Positions 1 to 7,731 of a stretch of 64,000 nucleotides of DNA are shown here, one piece after another. Source of the DNA: UBA583 sp964429995 (GTDB lineage Archaea; Nanobdellota; Nanobdellia; Woesearchaeales; UBA583); NCBI GenBank assembly GCA_964429995.1, contig CAYSDY010000001.1, positions 281,755 through 345,754 on the forward strand, given 5' to 3'. The position numbers were made by a program, and so were the translations under genes. The notes beneath the pieces are model-generated. The model saw only the letters and a list, made by a program, of their open reading frames with translations. It made no database searches and had not been told where the DNA came from. Numbering within the stretch: the stretch's first letter is position 1; every line of letters begins with the position of its first letter.

Positions 1-1
1 T

Positions 2-862
2 AGTTATGCAACATGTAATGATAGTTTAGGACCAACACAAGGTGGAGAATGGGTGCTTGTATTTGCAAATGAAGATTTAGGCGTTAACAATGATTTTTAC
101 ATTATGAAATATGAGGCAAAATTTGTAAATACAGCAAGTAAAACACAGGATGCAACATATAAGGGTTGGCGATATGATACTGCTGGAGGTGATTTAAGTA
201 TAAGATCACATCCAACACCTGAACCAATAACATTCATTAATCAGACTCAGGCAATTTCTTTGTGTGCATCTTTAGGTACAGGTTATAAATTAATAACTCG
301 TGCTGAATGGGTAACAACGGCACGAGAAGCAGAGAATAATACATACAATTGGAATACAAGTGAAATATATTCAGGAAGTATGTATAGAGGACATAGTGAT
401 AATTCACCTGCTTATTCTTTACCTGTAACAGATACAAATGATGGTTATATTGGAACAGGCCAAAGTGGGACATCAGAACAAAGAAGAACCTTAAAATTAT
501 ATAATGGCGAAATCATTTGGGATTTAGGTGGTAATATATGGGAATGGAACAGTGATGTTTACAATACTAATACCGAAAGTTCATTAGGTCAAGGTACAAG
601 CAAGTGGTATGAATGGACATCTATAAGTTCATCATACAATCATTTAAAACCATACAATACATCTTTAACATCATCTAATGGAATAGGACAAGTTTATGCT
701 GATGTTGACAATGCACATTCAAGCGGAACAATACATGCCTTCGTCTCTGGCGGTGCTTGGAACATTGGTGCTGCTCCTGCTGGTTCTTTTGCCTTGGGCT
801 TTTACTATGCTCCTTCGTTCTTTTACTTCGGCATCGGGTTTCGTTGCTCATATGATCCTTGA
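2..862 (+). CDS. DGR target protein, FGE-sulfatase/C-type-lectin-like fold, 5' partial
   Basis: The frame is open to the left edge, so the N-terminus lies outside the window. An internal GTG at 53 would give 269 aa, but residues before it (SYATCNDS, GGEW) match the paralogue at 32294-33720, so I extend to the edge. The protein has the FGE-sulfatase fold: an LITRAEW motif, WDLGGNIWEWN, and a C-terminal FVSGG...GFRCSYDP block. The last ~40 residues are the DGR variable region. The FGE catalytic cysteine pair is not evident, so I read it as a ligand-binding display scaffold, not a sulfatase activator. By analogy with the paralogue it probably has an N-terminal type IV pilin-like anchor. It is followed by a hairpin block, two avd genes and the template repeat. 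Confidence 0.85.
   Translation, partial: SYATCNDSLGPTQGGEWVLVFANEDLGVNNDFYIMKYEAKFVNTASKTQDATYKGWRYDTAGGDLSIRSHPTPEPITFINQTQAISLCASLGTGYKLITRAEWVTTAREAENNTYNWNTSEIYSGSMYRGHSDNSPAYSLPVTDTNDGYIGTGQSGTSEQRRTLKLYNGEIIWDLGGNIWEWNSDVYNTNTESSLGQGTSKWYEWTSISSSYNHLKPYNTSLTSSNGIGQVYADVDNAHSSGTIHAFVSGGAWNIGAAPAGSFALGFYYAPSFFYFGIGFRCSYDP
737..850 (+). repeat. DGR variable repeat (VR1)
   Basis: This 114-nt in-frame segment at the 3' end of the target gene aligns with the 111-nt template at 1837-1947. By hand, 17 of 25 template adenines are replaced here (by G, C or T). Only 3 of about 86 non-adenine positions differ: one C to G and two G to T. One triplet is extra, near the GCT/CCT codons. Ten of 11 template Asn codons (AAY) are changed, giving Ala, Ile, Ala or Pro, Gly, Tyr, Tyr, Phe, Tyr, Phe and Gly. 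Adenine-specific change is the hallmark of DGR mutagenic homing. Confidence 0.93.
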
Positions 863-865
863 TTT

Positions 866-1020
866 GAGATTTTAGGGGGTAACCCTTTTTAAGAAATTGT
901 GGAATCGTTTGTAAAACGATTTGTGAAATTGTGGAATTGTGGTAGCGAGCTTAATGCGAGCTATTAAACAGAATGGCCATACATTCGTAGCAAAGCTACA
1001 GGTCCGAGGTCGGACGGTTT
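866..1020 (+). promoter_or_regulatory. Hairpin cluster downstream of VR (candidate homing-site cruciform)
   Basis: The 155 nt between VR1 and avd1 holds stacked inverted repeats. They include an 8-bp stem with a GTA loop at 903-910/914-921, a 5-bp stem (GTAGC/GCTAC, AAA loop) at 987-999, a 5-bp stem (GTCCG/CGGAC, AGGT loop) at 1002-1015 and a palindrome ATGGCCAT at 973-980. A 13-nt direct repeat (GAAATTGTGGAAT) flanks the first hairpin at 893-905 and 925-937, and GCGAGCT is repeated at 945-951 and 956-962. Well-studied DGRs carry a hairpin or cruciform just 3' of the VR that promotes homing. Assigning that role here is inference from position. Confidence 0.6.
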
Positions 1021-1044
1021 AATATCTAAATTTTTAAAAATAAA

Positions 1045-1416
1045 ATGAGCAAGAAATTATCTGTATTAGAGCTACCTATTTATAAGGAGCATTTCAAAGT
1101 TTTTTTAGAAGCACTTGATATTTTAGATGAAAAAATGTCAAGTGAAAAGAAACATGGTATTTTGTTAAAAGAAACATATGAAACCATAATACAAATATTT
1201 CCCAATTTAACAGCAGATTATAATTATTGGGATTTAAAAGGGAAATTGAAAATTTATAATAAAGTACGAATTTTATTATCTTATATTCAATGTCAACTAC
1301 ATATTTTATATGAGTTAGAAGTTTTAGAAAAAGAATATTATAATGAAACTGAAGATTCTATAAGATATGTAAGTGGTTTAATAAAAAAATTGGAGAGTTT
1401 ACCAAATGAACCATGA
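1045..1416 (+). CDS. Putative Avd-like DGR accessory protein (four-helix type)
   Basis: This is a 123-aa, almost entirely helical protein with no membrane segment, lying between the VR target gene and a clear avd gene. Length, position and helical pattern suggest a second, diverged accessory variability determinant. Avd is a small four-helix-bundle protein that forms a pentameric barrel and binds the DGR reverse transcriptase and template RNA. Family motifs are weaker than in the next gene, so the assignment is mostly contextual. The start is ATG after an AT-rich leader, and the 3' end overlaps the next gene by 11 nt, implying co-translation. It could instead be an unrelated helical adaptor. 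Confidence 0.5.
   Translation: MSKKLSVLELPIYKEHFKVFLEALDILDEKMSSEKKHGILLKETYETIIQIFPNLTADYNYWDLKGKLKIYNKVRILLSYIQCQLHILYELEVLEKEYYNETEDSIRYVSGLIKKLESLPNEP
1392..1397 (+). promoter_or_regulatory. Shine-Dalgarno-like site for avd
   Basis: GGAGAG lies about 8 nt before the ATG at 1406, inside the end of the upstream gene. It supports that start for the downstream overlapping gene. Confidence 0.45.
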
Positions 1417-1756
1417 ACAGGAAAGAGAATTTCTATTATACAATGAAATATATAATTTATACATATATGTGTTTCCATTGCTAACAAAATTTCCTAAAAG
1501 TGAAAAATTTACATTAAGACAAGAAATAGAGAAAACATTTATAGATTTGTTATTATCAGTTTTTGAATATAAGAAAATCAAGCAAGATAATAAAAAAAAT
1601 ATTGTTAAAAGAATATCATATTTATTTGATAAAATAAAGTTTTTAGTAAGGTTAACTACAGATTTACATATTTTTCCACAAAAACATTATCTCTATTTTT
1701 TAACTAAAACTGAAATAATAGGAAAATTAATAGGTGGATTGTTAAGAAAAATATAA
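1406..1756 (+). CDS. avd: DGR accessory protein Avd (four-helix bundle)
   Basis: The 116-aa protein carries the recognisable Avd / four-helix-bundle signature: a KFPKSEKFTLRQEIEKT stretch near residues 30-46, a basic and hydrophobic helix with FLVRL near residues 75-80, and a C-terminal EIIGKLIGGLLRKI. Avd acts as an essential partner of the DGR reverse transcriptase in cDNA synthesis. The gene overlaps the preceding helical gene by 11 nt and sits 80 nt before the template repeat, the normal target-avd-TR order. The RT gene that should come next is absent. Of the DGR proteins here this is the one I recognise most surely by sequence. Confidence 0.85.
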   Translation: MNHEQEREFLLYNEIYNLYIYVFPLLTKFPKSEKFTLRQEIEKTFIDLLLSVFEYKKIKQDNKKNIVKRISYLFDKIKFLVRLTTDLHIFPQKHYLYFLTKTEIIGKLIGGLLRKI

Positions 1757-1836
1757 CTTTATAGTAGATAGTAATTTATTTAAAAAAAGTTATTAATCAA
1801 TTAATTGACTAAAACAAAAAAATGGAGTTTGTTTTT

Positions 1837-1947
1837 GCCTTCCTCTCTGGCGGTAATTGGAACAATGGTGCAAATGCTGGTTCTTTTGCCTTGAACTTGA
1901 ACAATGCTCCTTCGAACTTGAACAACAACATCGGGTTTCGTTGCTCA
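1837..1947 (+). repeat. DGR template repeat (TR)
   Basis: This 111-nt copy of the VR carries 11 Asn codons (4 AAT, 7 AAC) at the positions that vary in the two targets. AAY codons cannot mutate to stop codons by adenine substitution, a typical TR design. It lies in a 448-nt interval without a conventional gene (1757-2204). Homology with VR1 ends sharply at TTGCTCA; VR then continues TATGATCC and TR continues GTAACACT. A short frame from ATG 1822 to a stop at 1993-1995 reads through the TR in the target's frame (57 codons), but TRs normally act as non-coding RNA. Confidence 0.93.
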
Positions 1948-2051
1948 GTAACACTACAAATTCCTCGAATATGTATGATTCATGTAATCATCTAAGAGCT
2001 GAAAATTACCAAAAAAGGGTTACAGTTTTAGTCTTACCTTTAAAAAATTCT

Positions 2052-2071
2052 TAATAACATGCAAGTTATTA
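2052..2071 (+). other. Hairpin downstream of the TR
   Basis: A perfect 7-bp inverted repeat, TAATAAC/GTTATTA, has a 6-nt loop. It is about 105 nt after the TR and could be part of the template RNA's 3' structure. Confidence 0.45.
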
Positions 2072-2108
2072 GAAGACTGCTAAAGTATTAAAGGTTAATC
2101 TATAATAC

Positions 2109-2140
2109 TAATTGTAAAAGGATAAGTCTTTTTACAATTA
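2109..2140 (+). terminator. 11-bp inverted repeat after the DGR cassette
   Basis: TAATTGTAAAA at 2109-2119 pairs perfectly with TTTTACAATTA at 2130-2140 across a 10-nt loop. It lies between the TR and the radical SAM gene. It may end or fold the TR transcript; being AT-rich, it may also be incidental. Confidence 0.4.
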
Positions 2141-2204
2141 AATTTCTTAAATTTTTTATCTAAATTTAAACAGATTTTTAAAAATACATGTTTTCTTTTA
2201 TTAT

Positions 2205-3320
2205 ATGAGAAAAATAGTTGATACAACTTTTTATTCTAAAAGGATAGGTAAGTTGCCAAAAGGATGCTCAATGTGTGTTAAAGGATATAAACTTGTTTTG
2301 TTTGTAACAGGAATCTGTCCAAGAAGATGTTGGTATTGTCCATTATCTTTAAAAAAAAAGAATAAAGATGTTATTTTTGTTAATGAATGGCAGACAGAAT
2401 CTTTTGATGATTTGAAACGAGAACTTTATTTGACTCAGGCAAAAGGGGTAGGAATTACCGGTGGAGATCCTTTGTCTAGAATAGAGCGTACAGAAGAATA
2501 CATAAAATTTTTAAAGAAGGAAAAAGGTTTAGATTTTCATATACATCTTTATACTAGTTTGGATTTGGTTGACTTAAAAAAATTAAAAATACTATATGAT
2601 GCTGGACTTGATGAAATAAGGTTTCATGTAGATTTTGATGATACTTCTAAATGGGATAAACTTATTCTTGCAAAAAAATATGATTGGGATATTGGTATAG
2701 AAATACCTTTAGTTATGGATAAAGAATCAATTATTTATCAGATATGTGATTTTTTTGATGGAAGGATAGACTTTCTTAACCTTAATGAATTAGAAATATC
2801 TGATCTTAATTCTGATCAGATGACAAAAAGAGGATATGAAATAAAAGAGGATGGATCTTCGGCTGTAAATGGTTCTTATGAACTTGGGGTACGGGTACTT
2901 AAATATTGTTGTGATAAAAAATTTAATGTTCATTTCTGTTCTTCAAAATTAAAAGATAGGGTTCAAATGCAAAATAGATTTAAATTAAGAGGAGAAATGA
3001 CCAAAACACAATTTGACTTATTGACTGATGAAGGTCTTTTTATAAGAGGAACTCTATTTTTAAAAGATTTTGATTATAATAAATTAAAAGATAATTCTTA
3101 TAACAAGGATGAAATTTTAAAAATCCTTTATGAGAAAAAGAAATTTTTGGAAGATGAGGGACTTGAAGTAATGATTGATGAAAACAAAATGAGAATTATT
3201 ACATATTATGAACATGTAGAACAATTTTCTAAATTATTTAAAGATATAGGTTTTGTTCCTGCAATAGTTGAGCAGGATCCAACAGTTGAAGCGTGTGATG
3301 TTAATATACACTATTTGTGA
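2205..3320 (+). CDS. Radical SAM protein, COG2108-like
   Basis: The 371-aa protein has the radical SAM cluster motif CX3CX2C at about C38, C42 and C45 (ICPRRCWYC), preceded by C21 and C24 in a PKGCSMC motif. GITGGDPL follows as the SAM-binding GGE-like motif. This matches the archaeal COG2108 family, related to pyruvate formate-lyase activating enzyme; its substrate is unknown to me. The C-terminal ~130 residues are a mixed alpha/beta extension. It starts with ATG and occupies the place where a DGR reverse transcriptase would be expected. Nothing in the sequence links it to mutagenic homing, so I treat the neighbourhood as chance or as the result of RT loss. Confidence 0.75.
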   Translation: MRKIVDTTFYSKRIGKLPKGCSMCVKGYKLVLFVTGICPRRCWYCPLSLKKKNKDVIFVNEWQTESFDDLKRELYLTQAKGVGITGGDPLSRIERTEEYIKFLKKEKGLDFHIHLYTSLDLVDLKKLKILYDAGLDEIRFHVDFDDTSKWDKLILAKKYDWDIGIEIPLVMDKESIIYQICDFFDGRIDFLNLNELEISDLNSDQMTKRGYEIKEDGSSAVNGSYELGVRVLKYCCDKKFNVHFCSSKLKDRVQMQNRFKLRGEMTKTQFDLLTDEGLFIRGTLFLKDFDYNKLKDNSYNKDEILKILYEKKKFLEDEGLEVMIDENKMRIITYYEHVEQFSKLFKDIGFVPAIVEQDPTVEACDVNIHYL

Positions 3321-3439
3321 TTTAATTGTGATAATTATAAAAATATTTTTCAAAAACTTATTTTAAGCGTGTTTTTTTGATTTTGTAAAAAATTTTATAA
3401 ATTAAATAATCTTTTCTTTAGTATTTTAATTTTAATAAA

Positions 3440-4579
3440 ATGGCTAAGGATTATTATAAAACACTTGGAATTGATAAAAAAGCTTCAAAAGATGAAATAA
3501 AAAAAGCATATAAGCAGTTAGCAAAGAAATATCATCCAGACATTTCTAAAGAGGCTGATGCTGAATCAAAATTTAAAGAAATAAATGAGGCTGCAGGAAT
3601 TCTTCTTGATGATTCTAAGAGACAACAGTATGATACATATGGTTCTACTGAAGGATTTTCAGGTTTTGGTTCAACAGGTTTTTCTGGATTTGATCCTAGT
3701 GATTTTGGTATAAATCTGGATGATATTTTTGAACAATTTGGATTTTCAGGTTTTGGTTCAACAGGTTTTGGTTCTTCTTCTAGGGGATTTTCATCAAGAA
3801 GTGGAAGAAGTGATGATAACAGATTGTATGCAGATCTTAACATTACACTTGAAGAGGCTTTTCTTGGCGTAAAAAAAGACATTTTTGTAAAAAGAAAGGT
3901 TATGTGTGATGATTGTATGGGAAAGGGTGCAAAAAATCAGGAAGATGTGTCTGTTTGTGATAAATGTTCTGGAACTGGTTTTGTTTTTGAAGTACAAAGA
4001 TCATTTCTTGGAAACATAAGAACTCAAAGAACATGTCCTAAGTGTCATGGAAAAGGAAAGATAGTGAAAAATCCATGCTCTAAATGTTCTGGATTAGGAT
4101 ATGTTTATAGAAGTGATAAAGTGATTGTAAATGTTCCTAAAGGAATAGAATCTGGAGTTCTTTTAAGGGTTTCAGGAGAAGGTAATTATGATAATGATTC
4201 TGGATCTAGTGACGATTTATATGTTAAGATTAATATACTTAAAGATGAAAGATTTGAGATGGAAGGTATGGATCTTTATAAGGATGTGGATATCAATTTT
4301 ATACAGGCAATACTTGGTGATGAAATAGAGATAGAATATTTTGCAGGAAAAAAACTTGAGATAAAAATTCCTTCTGGAACACAACCAGGAACAATTTTAA
4401 GATTAAAAGGAAAAGGAATGCCTTATTTTAATTATGATAACAAAGGGGATTTGTTTATACGTGTAAATGTGGAAATACCTTCAAAAACAAGCAAAGAACA
4501 AAAACAAATATTACAAGAATATGCAAAAACATTAAAAGACAAAACTTTGTTTAATAGGATAAAGGATATGTTTAAGTAA
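3440..4579 (+). CDS. dnaJ: Chaperone DnaJ (Hsp40)
   Basis: This is a full-length 379-aa type I DnaJ. The J domain has its HPD motif at residues 32-34. A Gly/Phe-rich linker follows (about 70-125, with GFSGFG-type repeats), then four CxxCxGxG zinc motifs (CDDCMGKG, CDKCSGTG, CPKCHGKG, CSKCSGLG) at roughly 155-225, then the C-terminal substrate-binding domain. It delivers clients to DnaK and stimulates its ATPase. GrpE is encoded separately at 30535-31014; dnaK is not in the window. The DnaK system in archaea is generally regarded as acquired from bacteria. Confidence 0.96.
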   Translation: MAKDYYKTLGIDKKASKDEIKKAYKQLAKKYHPDISKEADAESKFKEINEAAGILLDDSKRQQYDTYGSTEGFSGFGSTGFSGFDPSDFGINLDDIFEQFGFSGFGSTGFGSSSRGFSSRSGRSDDNRLYADLNITLEEAFLGVKKDIFVKRKVMCDDCMGKGAKNQEDVSVCDKCSGTGFVFEVQRSFLGNIRTQRTCPKCHGKGKIVKNPCSKCSGLGYVYRSDKVIVNVPKGIESGVLLRVSGEGNYDNDSGSSDDLYVKINILKDERFEMEGMDLYKDVDINFIQAILGDEIEIEYFAGKKLEIKIPSGTQPGTILRLKGKGMPYFNYDNKGDLFIRVNVEIPSKTSKEQKQILQEYAKTLKDKTLFNRIKDMFK

Positions 4580-4669
4580 GACTTGGGAAAATCTTGTAAA
4601 GATTTTCTTTTTAGTAGTTGTTAAGTTTAATTTTTTTTTAAATTGGGATGCAAAGTATATATTAATTAG

Positions 4670-5140
4670 TTAATTAGTAAATGGCCCATATATTGGCCCT
4701 ACACCTGCACTGCTAAATTTGATAACCCAATAAATATCTTCGCAATCTAAAATATCAATATAATACCATCCTCCTCCTACATTTTCACCCGCCGAGTAAA
4801 AATAGTATCTTATTTGTTCTGCTTTTTTATTTTTGCAATAGAATCCCCTTTCTTCCTTGTTGTTAGTCTTCCAAATGTAACTTAAGTTTCCATCAGTAAA
4901 ATTAGATAAATTTTCAGTAGATAGCAGATAATTTATATTTTGAGCGATTAAAAAATTTTTATAAGAGTCATGTTTAAGCATATGATAATCATTAATTAGT
5001 TTAGTGTTAGTTTTTGAAGTAGAACGACTTATGCTGTACAAAAAACATCCTGCGATAAAAGATCCTATAATGATTATAATAACTAAGATAGTTATTGATG
5101 TTATTAAACATATTTTTCTCATCATGTTTATGTTGGACAT
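4670..5140 (-). CDS. Hypothetical single-pass membrane protein
   Basis: The 156-aa protein has one strong hydrophobic segment near residues 8-36 (ILVIIIIIGSFIAG) followed by an extracytoplasmic-looking domain rich in Asn, Tyr and Gly. I do not recognise the family. The ATG at 5140 is preceded on its own strand by an AT-rich promoter-like stretch. It lies alone, convergent with dnaJ. It could be a membrane-anchored or secreted surface protein. Confidence 0.6.
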   Translation of the reverse strand: MSNINMMRKICLITSITILVIIIIIGSFIAGCFLYSISRSTSKTNTKLINDYHMLKHDSYKNFLIAQNINYLLSTENLSNFTDGNLSYIWKTNNKEERGFYCKNKKAEQIRYYFYSAGENVGGGWYYIDILDCEDIYWVIKFSSAGVGPIYGPFTN

Positions 5141-5236
5141 TGTTTATTTAAAAAACTATTTATGAACTGAATAAATGAAAATGAATATTTACATATTTAA
5201 GGTAATATATTTAAATTATTCTATACTAATTGTATT

Positions 5237-5515
5237 ATGGATGAGATTTTTGATACACATAAATTTTTGTACACAATTTTTTACAAAAAAGAATTTGAAG
5301 GGTATAAATTTTTAATTTTTAGAGATAATAGAGAGGTTATGGTTGAAATTTTAAAGTTTGAAGTTAATGCTAAACCTATAGTATGTAGAATCTATGATAA
5401 AGAGGGTAAAAAATATACATTACCTTTACAGTTTGTAAGAAAAGTTTTTTTACACGATGAGCTTGTTTGGGATAATACTGATTCTGATATTAGCAATATA
5501 AAAATAATAAATTGA
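5237..5515 (+). CDS. DUF504-like small protein
   Basis: The 92-aa protein ends in TLPLQFVRKV...DELVWDN. This resembles the conserved tail of DUF504, an archaeal family of unknown function whose members end in a PlHRIReV...VWD motif. The match is by eye and partial: the His and Arg positions differ, so the assignment is tentative. It is divergent from the membrane protein at 4670-5140 and convergent with the DUF835 gene. Confidence 0.55.
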   Translation: MDEIFDTHKFLYTIFYKKEFEGYKFLIFRDNREVMVEILKFEVNAKPIVCRIYDKEGKKYTLPLQFVRKVFLHDELVWDNTDSDISNIKIIN

Positions 5516-5543
5516 GAATTTTAATTTTTTTCTGAATTCTTAA

Positions 5544-6407
5544 TTAAAAATCAAGAGGTTTTAATATATTTTCAAGTTCCATTTTCTGACTTGCAGAAAT
5601 AGAAGAGTTATTAATTGTGCAGATTAAGGTTCCATTATATCTTGATATTTTTGTAGATATGTATTGCAAAAATTCAATTATTATACTAAAGTTATTGCTT
5701 TTTAATATAGAGTCAAGTTCCATTAATATAAATGAATTTTCTGCTTGTTCAAGAAAAGAATCAACAAAAGATATGAGGTCATTTAAACGTATAGGGTTTA
5801 TTATTCCAGAATTGTAACCAAGAGAATTCCTTATATATTCTGAATCGCTATTTTCTTCTAGTTGACTTATCCATGCTATAGGTGTTTTGTATATTTTCCA
5901 TCTTTCTCTTATTTCTTGTGGATTTGATTCTGTAATAAGAAATCCTTCAAAACCTTTTTGGACTGCTTTGCTAAATTCTTCAAAAAGAATATTTAGGTTT
6001 TTATTTATGCTTATATAGGATGTGGAAAAATCTATGTCAATGTCAAGTTCGCCTCCAAGTGTTCCTTCTTGTATTGGGATGAATTTGAATTTTACAAATT
6101 TTCCTTTATAATATTTTAATATTAATTTTTCAAGTAGCAAACCATATGTGAGCATTGAAACAGATATGAAATTAAAAATATATGTTAGTGTTAGTGTTAT
6201 CATACTGTTAATGATTCTTAATGTTGTATTGTCATATAAAAACTGTATTATTTGCCCAGATGCAAAAAATATTGTTGAAATTCCTATGAAAAGCCAAGGT
6301 CTTTTGTATTCTTCCTGATATACTCTTTTGAAAATGGATAATACGATTATTATTGAAATTGCAGATAGTATTGCAGATAGTATTGCAAGGAATGAAAAGG
6401 ATATCAT
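5544..6407 (-). CDS. Membrane protein with C-terminal DUF835 domain
   Basis: The 287-aa protein has three N-terminal hydrophobic segments (about residues 3-25, 38-58 and 68-95), then a soluble domain. The C-terminal part matches DUF835: GFLITESNP, WISQLE, INPIRLNDLISFVDSFL and a FILMELDSIL strand followed by a helix, a pattern reminiscent of P-loop or RecA-like cores. DUF835 is common in archaeal membrane sensors, but its function is not settled. The gene stands alone between the DUF504-like gene and rps6e. Confidence 0.7.
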   Translation of the reverse strand: MISFSFLAILSAILSAISIIIVLSIFKRVYQEEYKRPWLFIGISTIFFASGQIIQFLYDNTTLRIINSMITLTLTYIFNFISVSMLTYGLLLEKLILKYYKGKFVKFKFIPIQEGTLGGELDIDIDFSTSYISINKNLNILFEEFSKAVQKGFEGFLITESNPQEIRERWKIYKTPIAWISQLEENSDSEYIRNSLGYNSGIINPIRLNDLISFVDSFLEQAENSFILMELDSILKSNNFSIIIEFLQYISTKISRYNGTLICTINNSSISASQKMELENILKPLDF

Positions 6408-6612
6408 AATTTATTTTTGTTTTTATTTATTTATAAACTTTTAGCACCAGTCTTTGTTTGATTATTTTGTATACAATTATTTTTATAGAAGATTTAAAAA
6501 AAATCGTATAAAAAAGTGATTAGAGATAATGATTAATTTTGAATGATTATATTTATAAAGTGTTGTAAATTACATATATTGTGCTTGACTTTTCCGGTTA
6601 GGCTTAAAAAAA

Positions 6613-7011
6613 ATGGCAATTAAAATAGTTATTGGTACAAAAAGCGGAAAGACATACCAAAAGGAGCTTTCTGCTCAAGAAGCTGAGTCTTTATATGGGA
6701 AGATGCTCGGGGAAGAATTTAATGGTGAAATGATAGGTTTTTCAGGTATTAAGTTTTTCATAACCGGAGGGTCTGATTCAAATGGTTTTCCTATGAGAAA
6801 AGATCTTATAGGAGATAGAAAGAAAAAAATCCTTATAACTAAAAGTGTAGGTTTTAGAGGAAAATTAAGAGGGAATAAGTTTTCTGGTTTAAGAGTAAAA
6901 AAGACAGTTGCAGGAAATACTGTTTTTGAAAAAACAAATCAAATCAATGTTAAAATTATTTCTGGTGAAGATAAAATTGAAGCATTTTTTGCTCCAAAGG
7001 AATCTGAATGA
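6613..7011 (+). CDS. rps6e: 30S ribosomal protein S6e
   Basis: This 132-aa protein matches the archaeal S6e core: KIVIGTKSGKTY at the N-terminus, GKMLGEEFNGE, ITGGSDSNGFPMR and SVGFRGK. S6e binds the small-subunit rRNA and is specific to archaea and eukaryotes. Archaeal S6e is about 125-135 aa, so the length is normal. The ATG at 6613 has a leader; the likely TATA box (ATTTATAAAG around 6550) is more than 50 nt upstream, so unlike many genes here it seems to have a short 5' UTR. dph6 begins 33 nt downstream. Confidence 0.95.
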   Translation: MAIKIVIGTKSGKTYQKELSAQEAESLYGKMLGEEFNGEMIGFSGIKFFITGGSDSNGFPMRKDLIGDRKKKILITKSVGFRGKLRGNKFSGLRVKKTVAGNTVFEKTNQINVKIISGEDKIEAFFAPKESE

Positions 7012-7044
7012 TTTAATTTTTAAAAATTTTAAAAATTTTAATAA

Positions 7045-7728
7045 ATGAAAGTTGCTGTTCTATTTTCTGGTGGGAAGGATTCTAATTATGCTTTATTTGA
7101 AGCTTTGAAGTATTTTGATGTTGCTTGTCTTTTAACTATGAAATCCTTAAAAGAGGATAGTTATATGTTTCAGGTTCCAATGATTGAACATACAAAATTA
7201 CAGGCCGAATGTATGAATATTAAACATGAATTATTTATTACTTCTGGTACAAAAGAAGAGGAGCTTGTTGATCTTGATTCTGCAATAAAATGTATTAAGG
7301 AAAAATATGGGATTGATGGGATTGTAAGTGGTGCAATAAAATCTGTGTATCAGGCAAGTAGGATTGAGAAAATATGTAAAAAACATGACTTGTGGTGTTT
7401 TAATCCTTTGTGGCAGATAAATGAAAAAGAATTTTTAATTAAAATTATAAATGAAGGTTTTAAAGTTTTAATAGTTGGTATTGGAGCTTATCCTTTAGAT
7501 AAAAAACTTGTTGGAAAACTAATAGATCATAAAATGGTTGATGATCTTTGTGAATTGAATGCTAAATATGGGATAAGTATTGCAGGAGAGGGAGGAGAAT
7601 TTGAAACTTTTGTTATAGATAGTCCAGTTTTTAAAAGACAAATAATTGTGTGTGATAATTTTATAATTGAAGATTCAAAAAATTGTGCAAGAATGATTGT
7701 AAATAAGATAAAGACTTGTTCAAAATGA
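7045..7728 (+). CDS. dph6: Diphthine-ammonia ligase family protein (Dph6)
   Basis: The 227-aa protein belongs to the ATP pyrophosphatase family with the PP-loop SGGKDS at residues 8-13. Further motifs are GIDGIVSGAIKS, CFNPLW and GEGGEFETFV, typical of Dph6, which amidates diphthine to diphthamide on elongation factor 2. Length is typical. It precedes a glutamine amidotransferase-like gene by 3 nt, so the two are probably co-transcribed; that neighbour might supply ammonia, though this is inference. Dph2 in the same pathway is at 15385-16400. Confidence 0.88.
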   Translation: MKVAVLFSGGKDSNYALFEALKYFDVACLLTMKSLKEDSYMFQVPMIEHTKLQAECMNIKHELFITSGTKEEELVDLDSAIKCIKEKYGIDGIVSGAIKSVYQASRIEKICKKHDLWCFNPLWQINEKEFLIKIINEGFKVLIVGIGAYPLDKKLVGKLIDHKMVDDLCELNAKYGISIAGEGGEFETFVIDSPVFKRQIIVCDNFIIEDSKNCARMIVNKIKTCSK

Positions 7729-7731
7729 AAA

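Noticed and set aside
2..862. Active formylglycine-generating enzyme or sulfatase activator
   Set aside because: The fold is present, but the catalytic Cys pair is not evident and the C-terminus is a DGR variable region.
1857..2054. Frame of 65 codons with many Cys and Glu over the TR
   Set aside because: It reads the template repeat out of the target's frame; composition is an artefact of the AAC-rich template.
2205..3320. Possible reverse transcriptase after the TR
   Set aside because: The protein has CX3CX2C and GGD radical SAM motifs and no RT motifs (no YxDD).
3532..3882. Antisense frame rich in Pro, Glu and Ser over dnaJ
   Set aside because: It is the reverse complement of the Gly/Phe repeat region of DnaJ.
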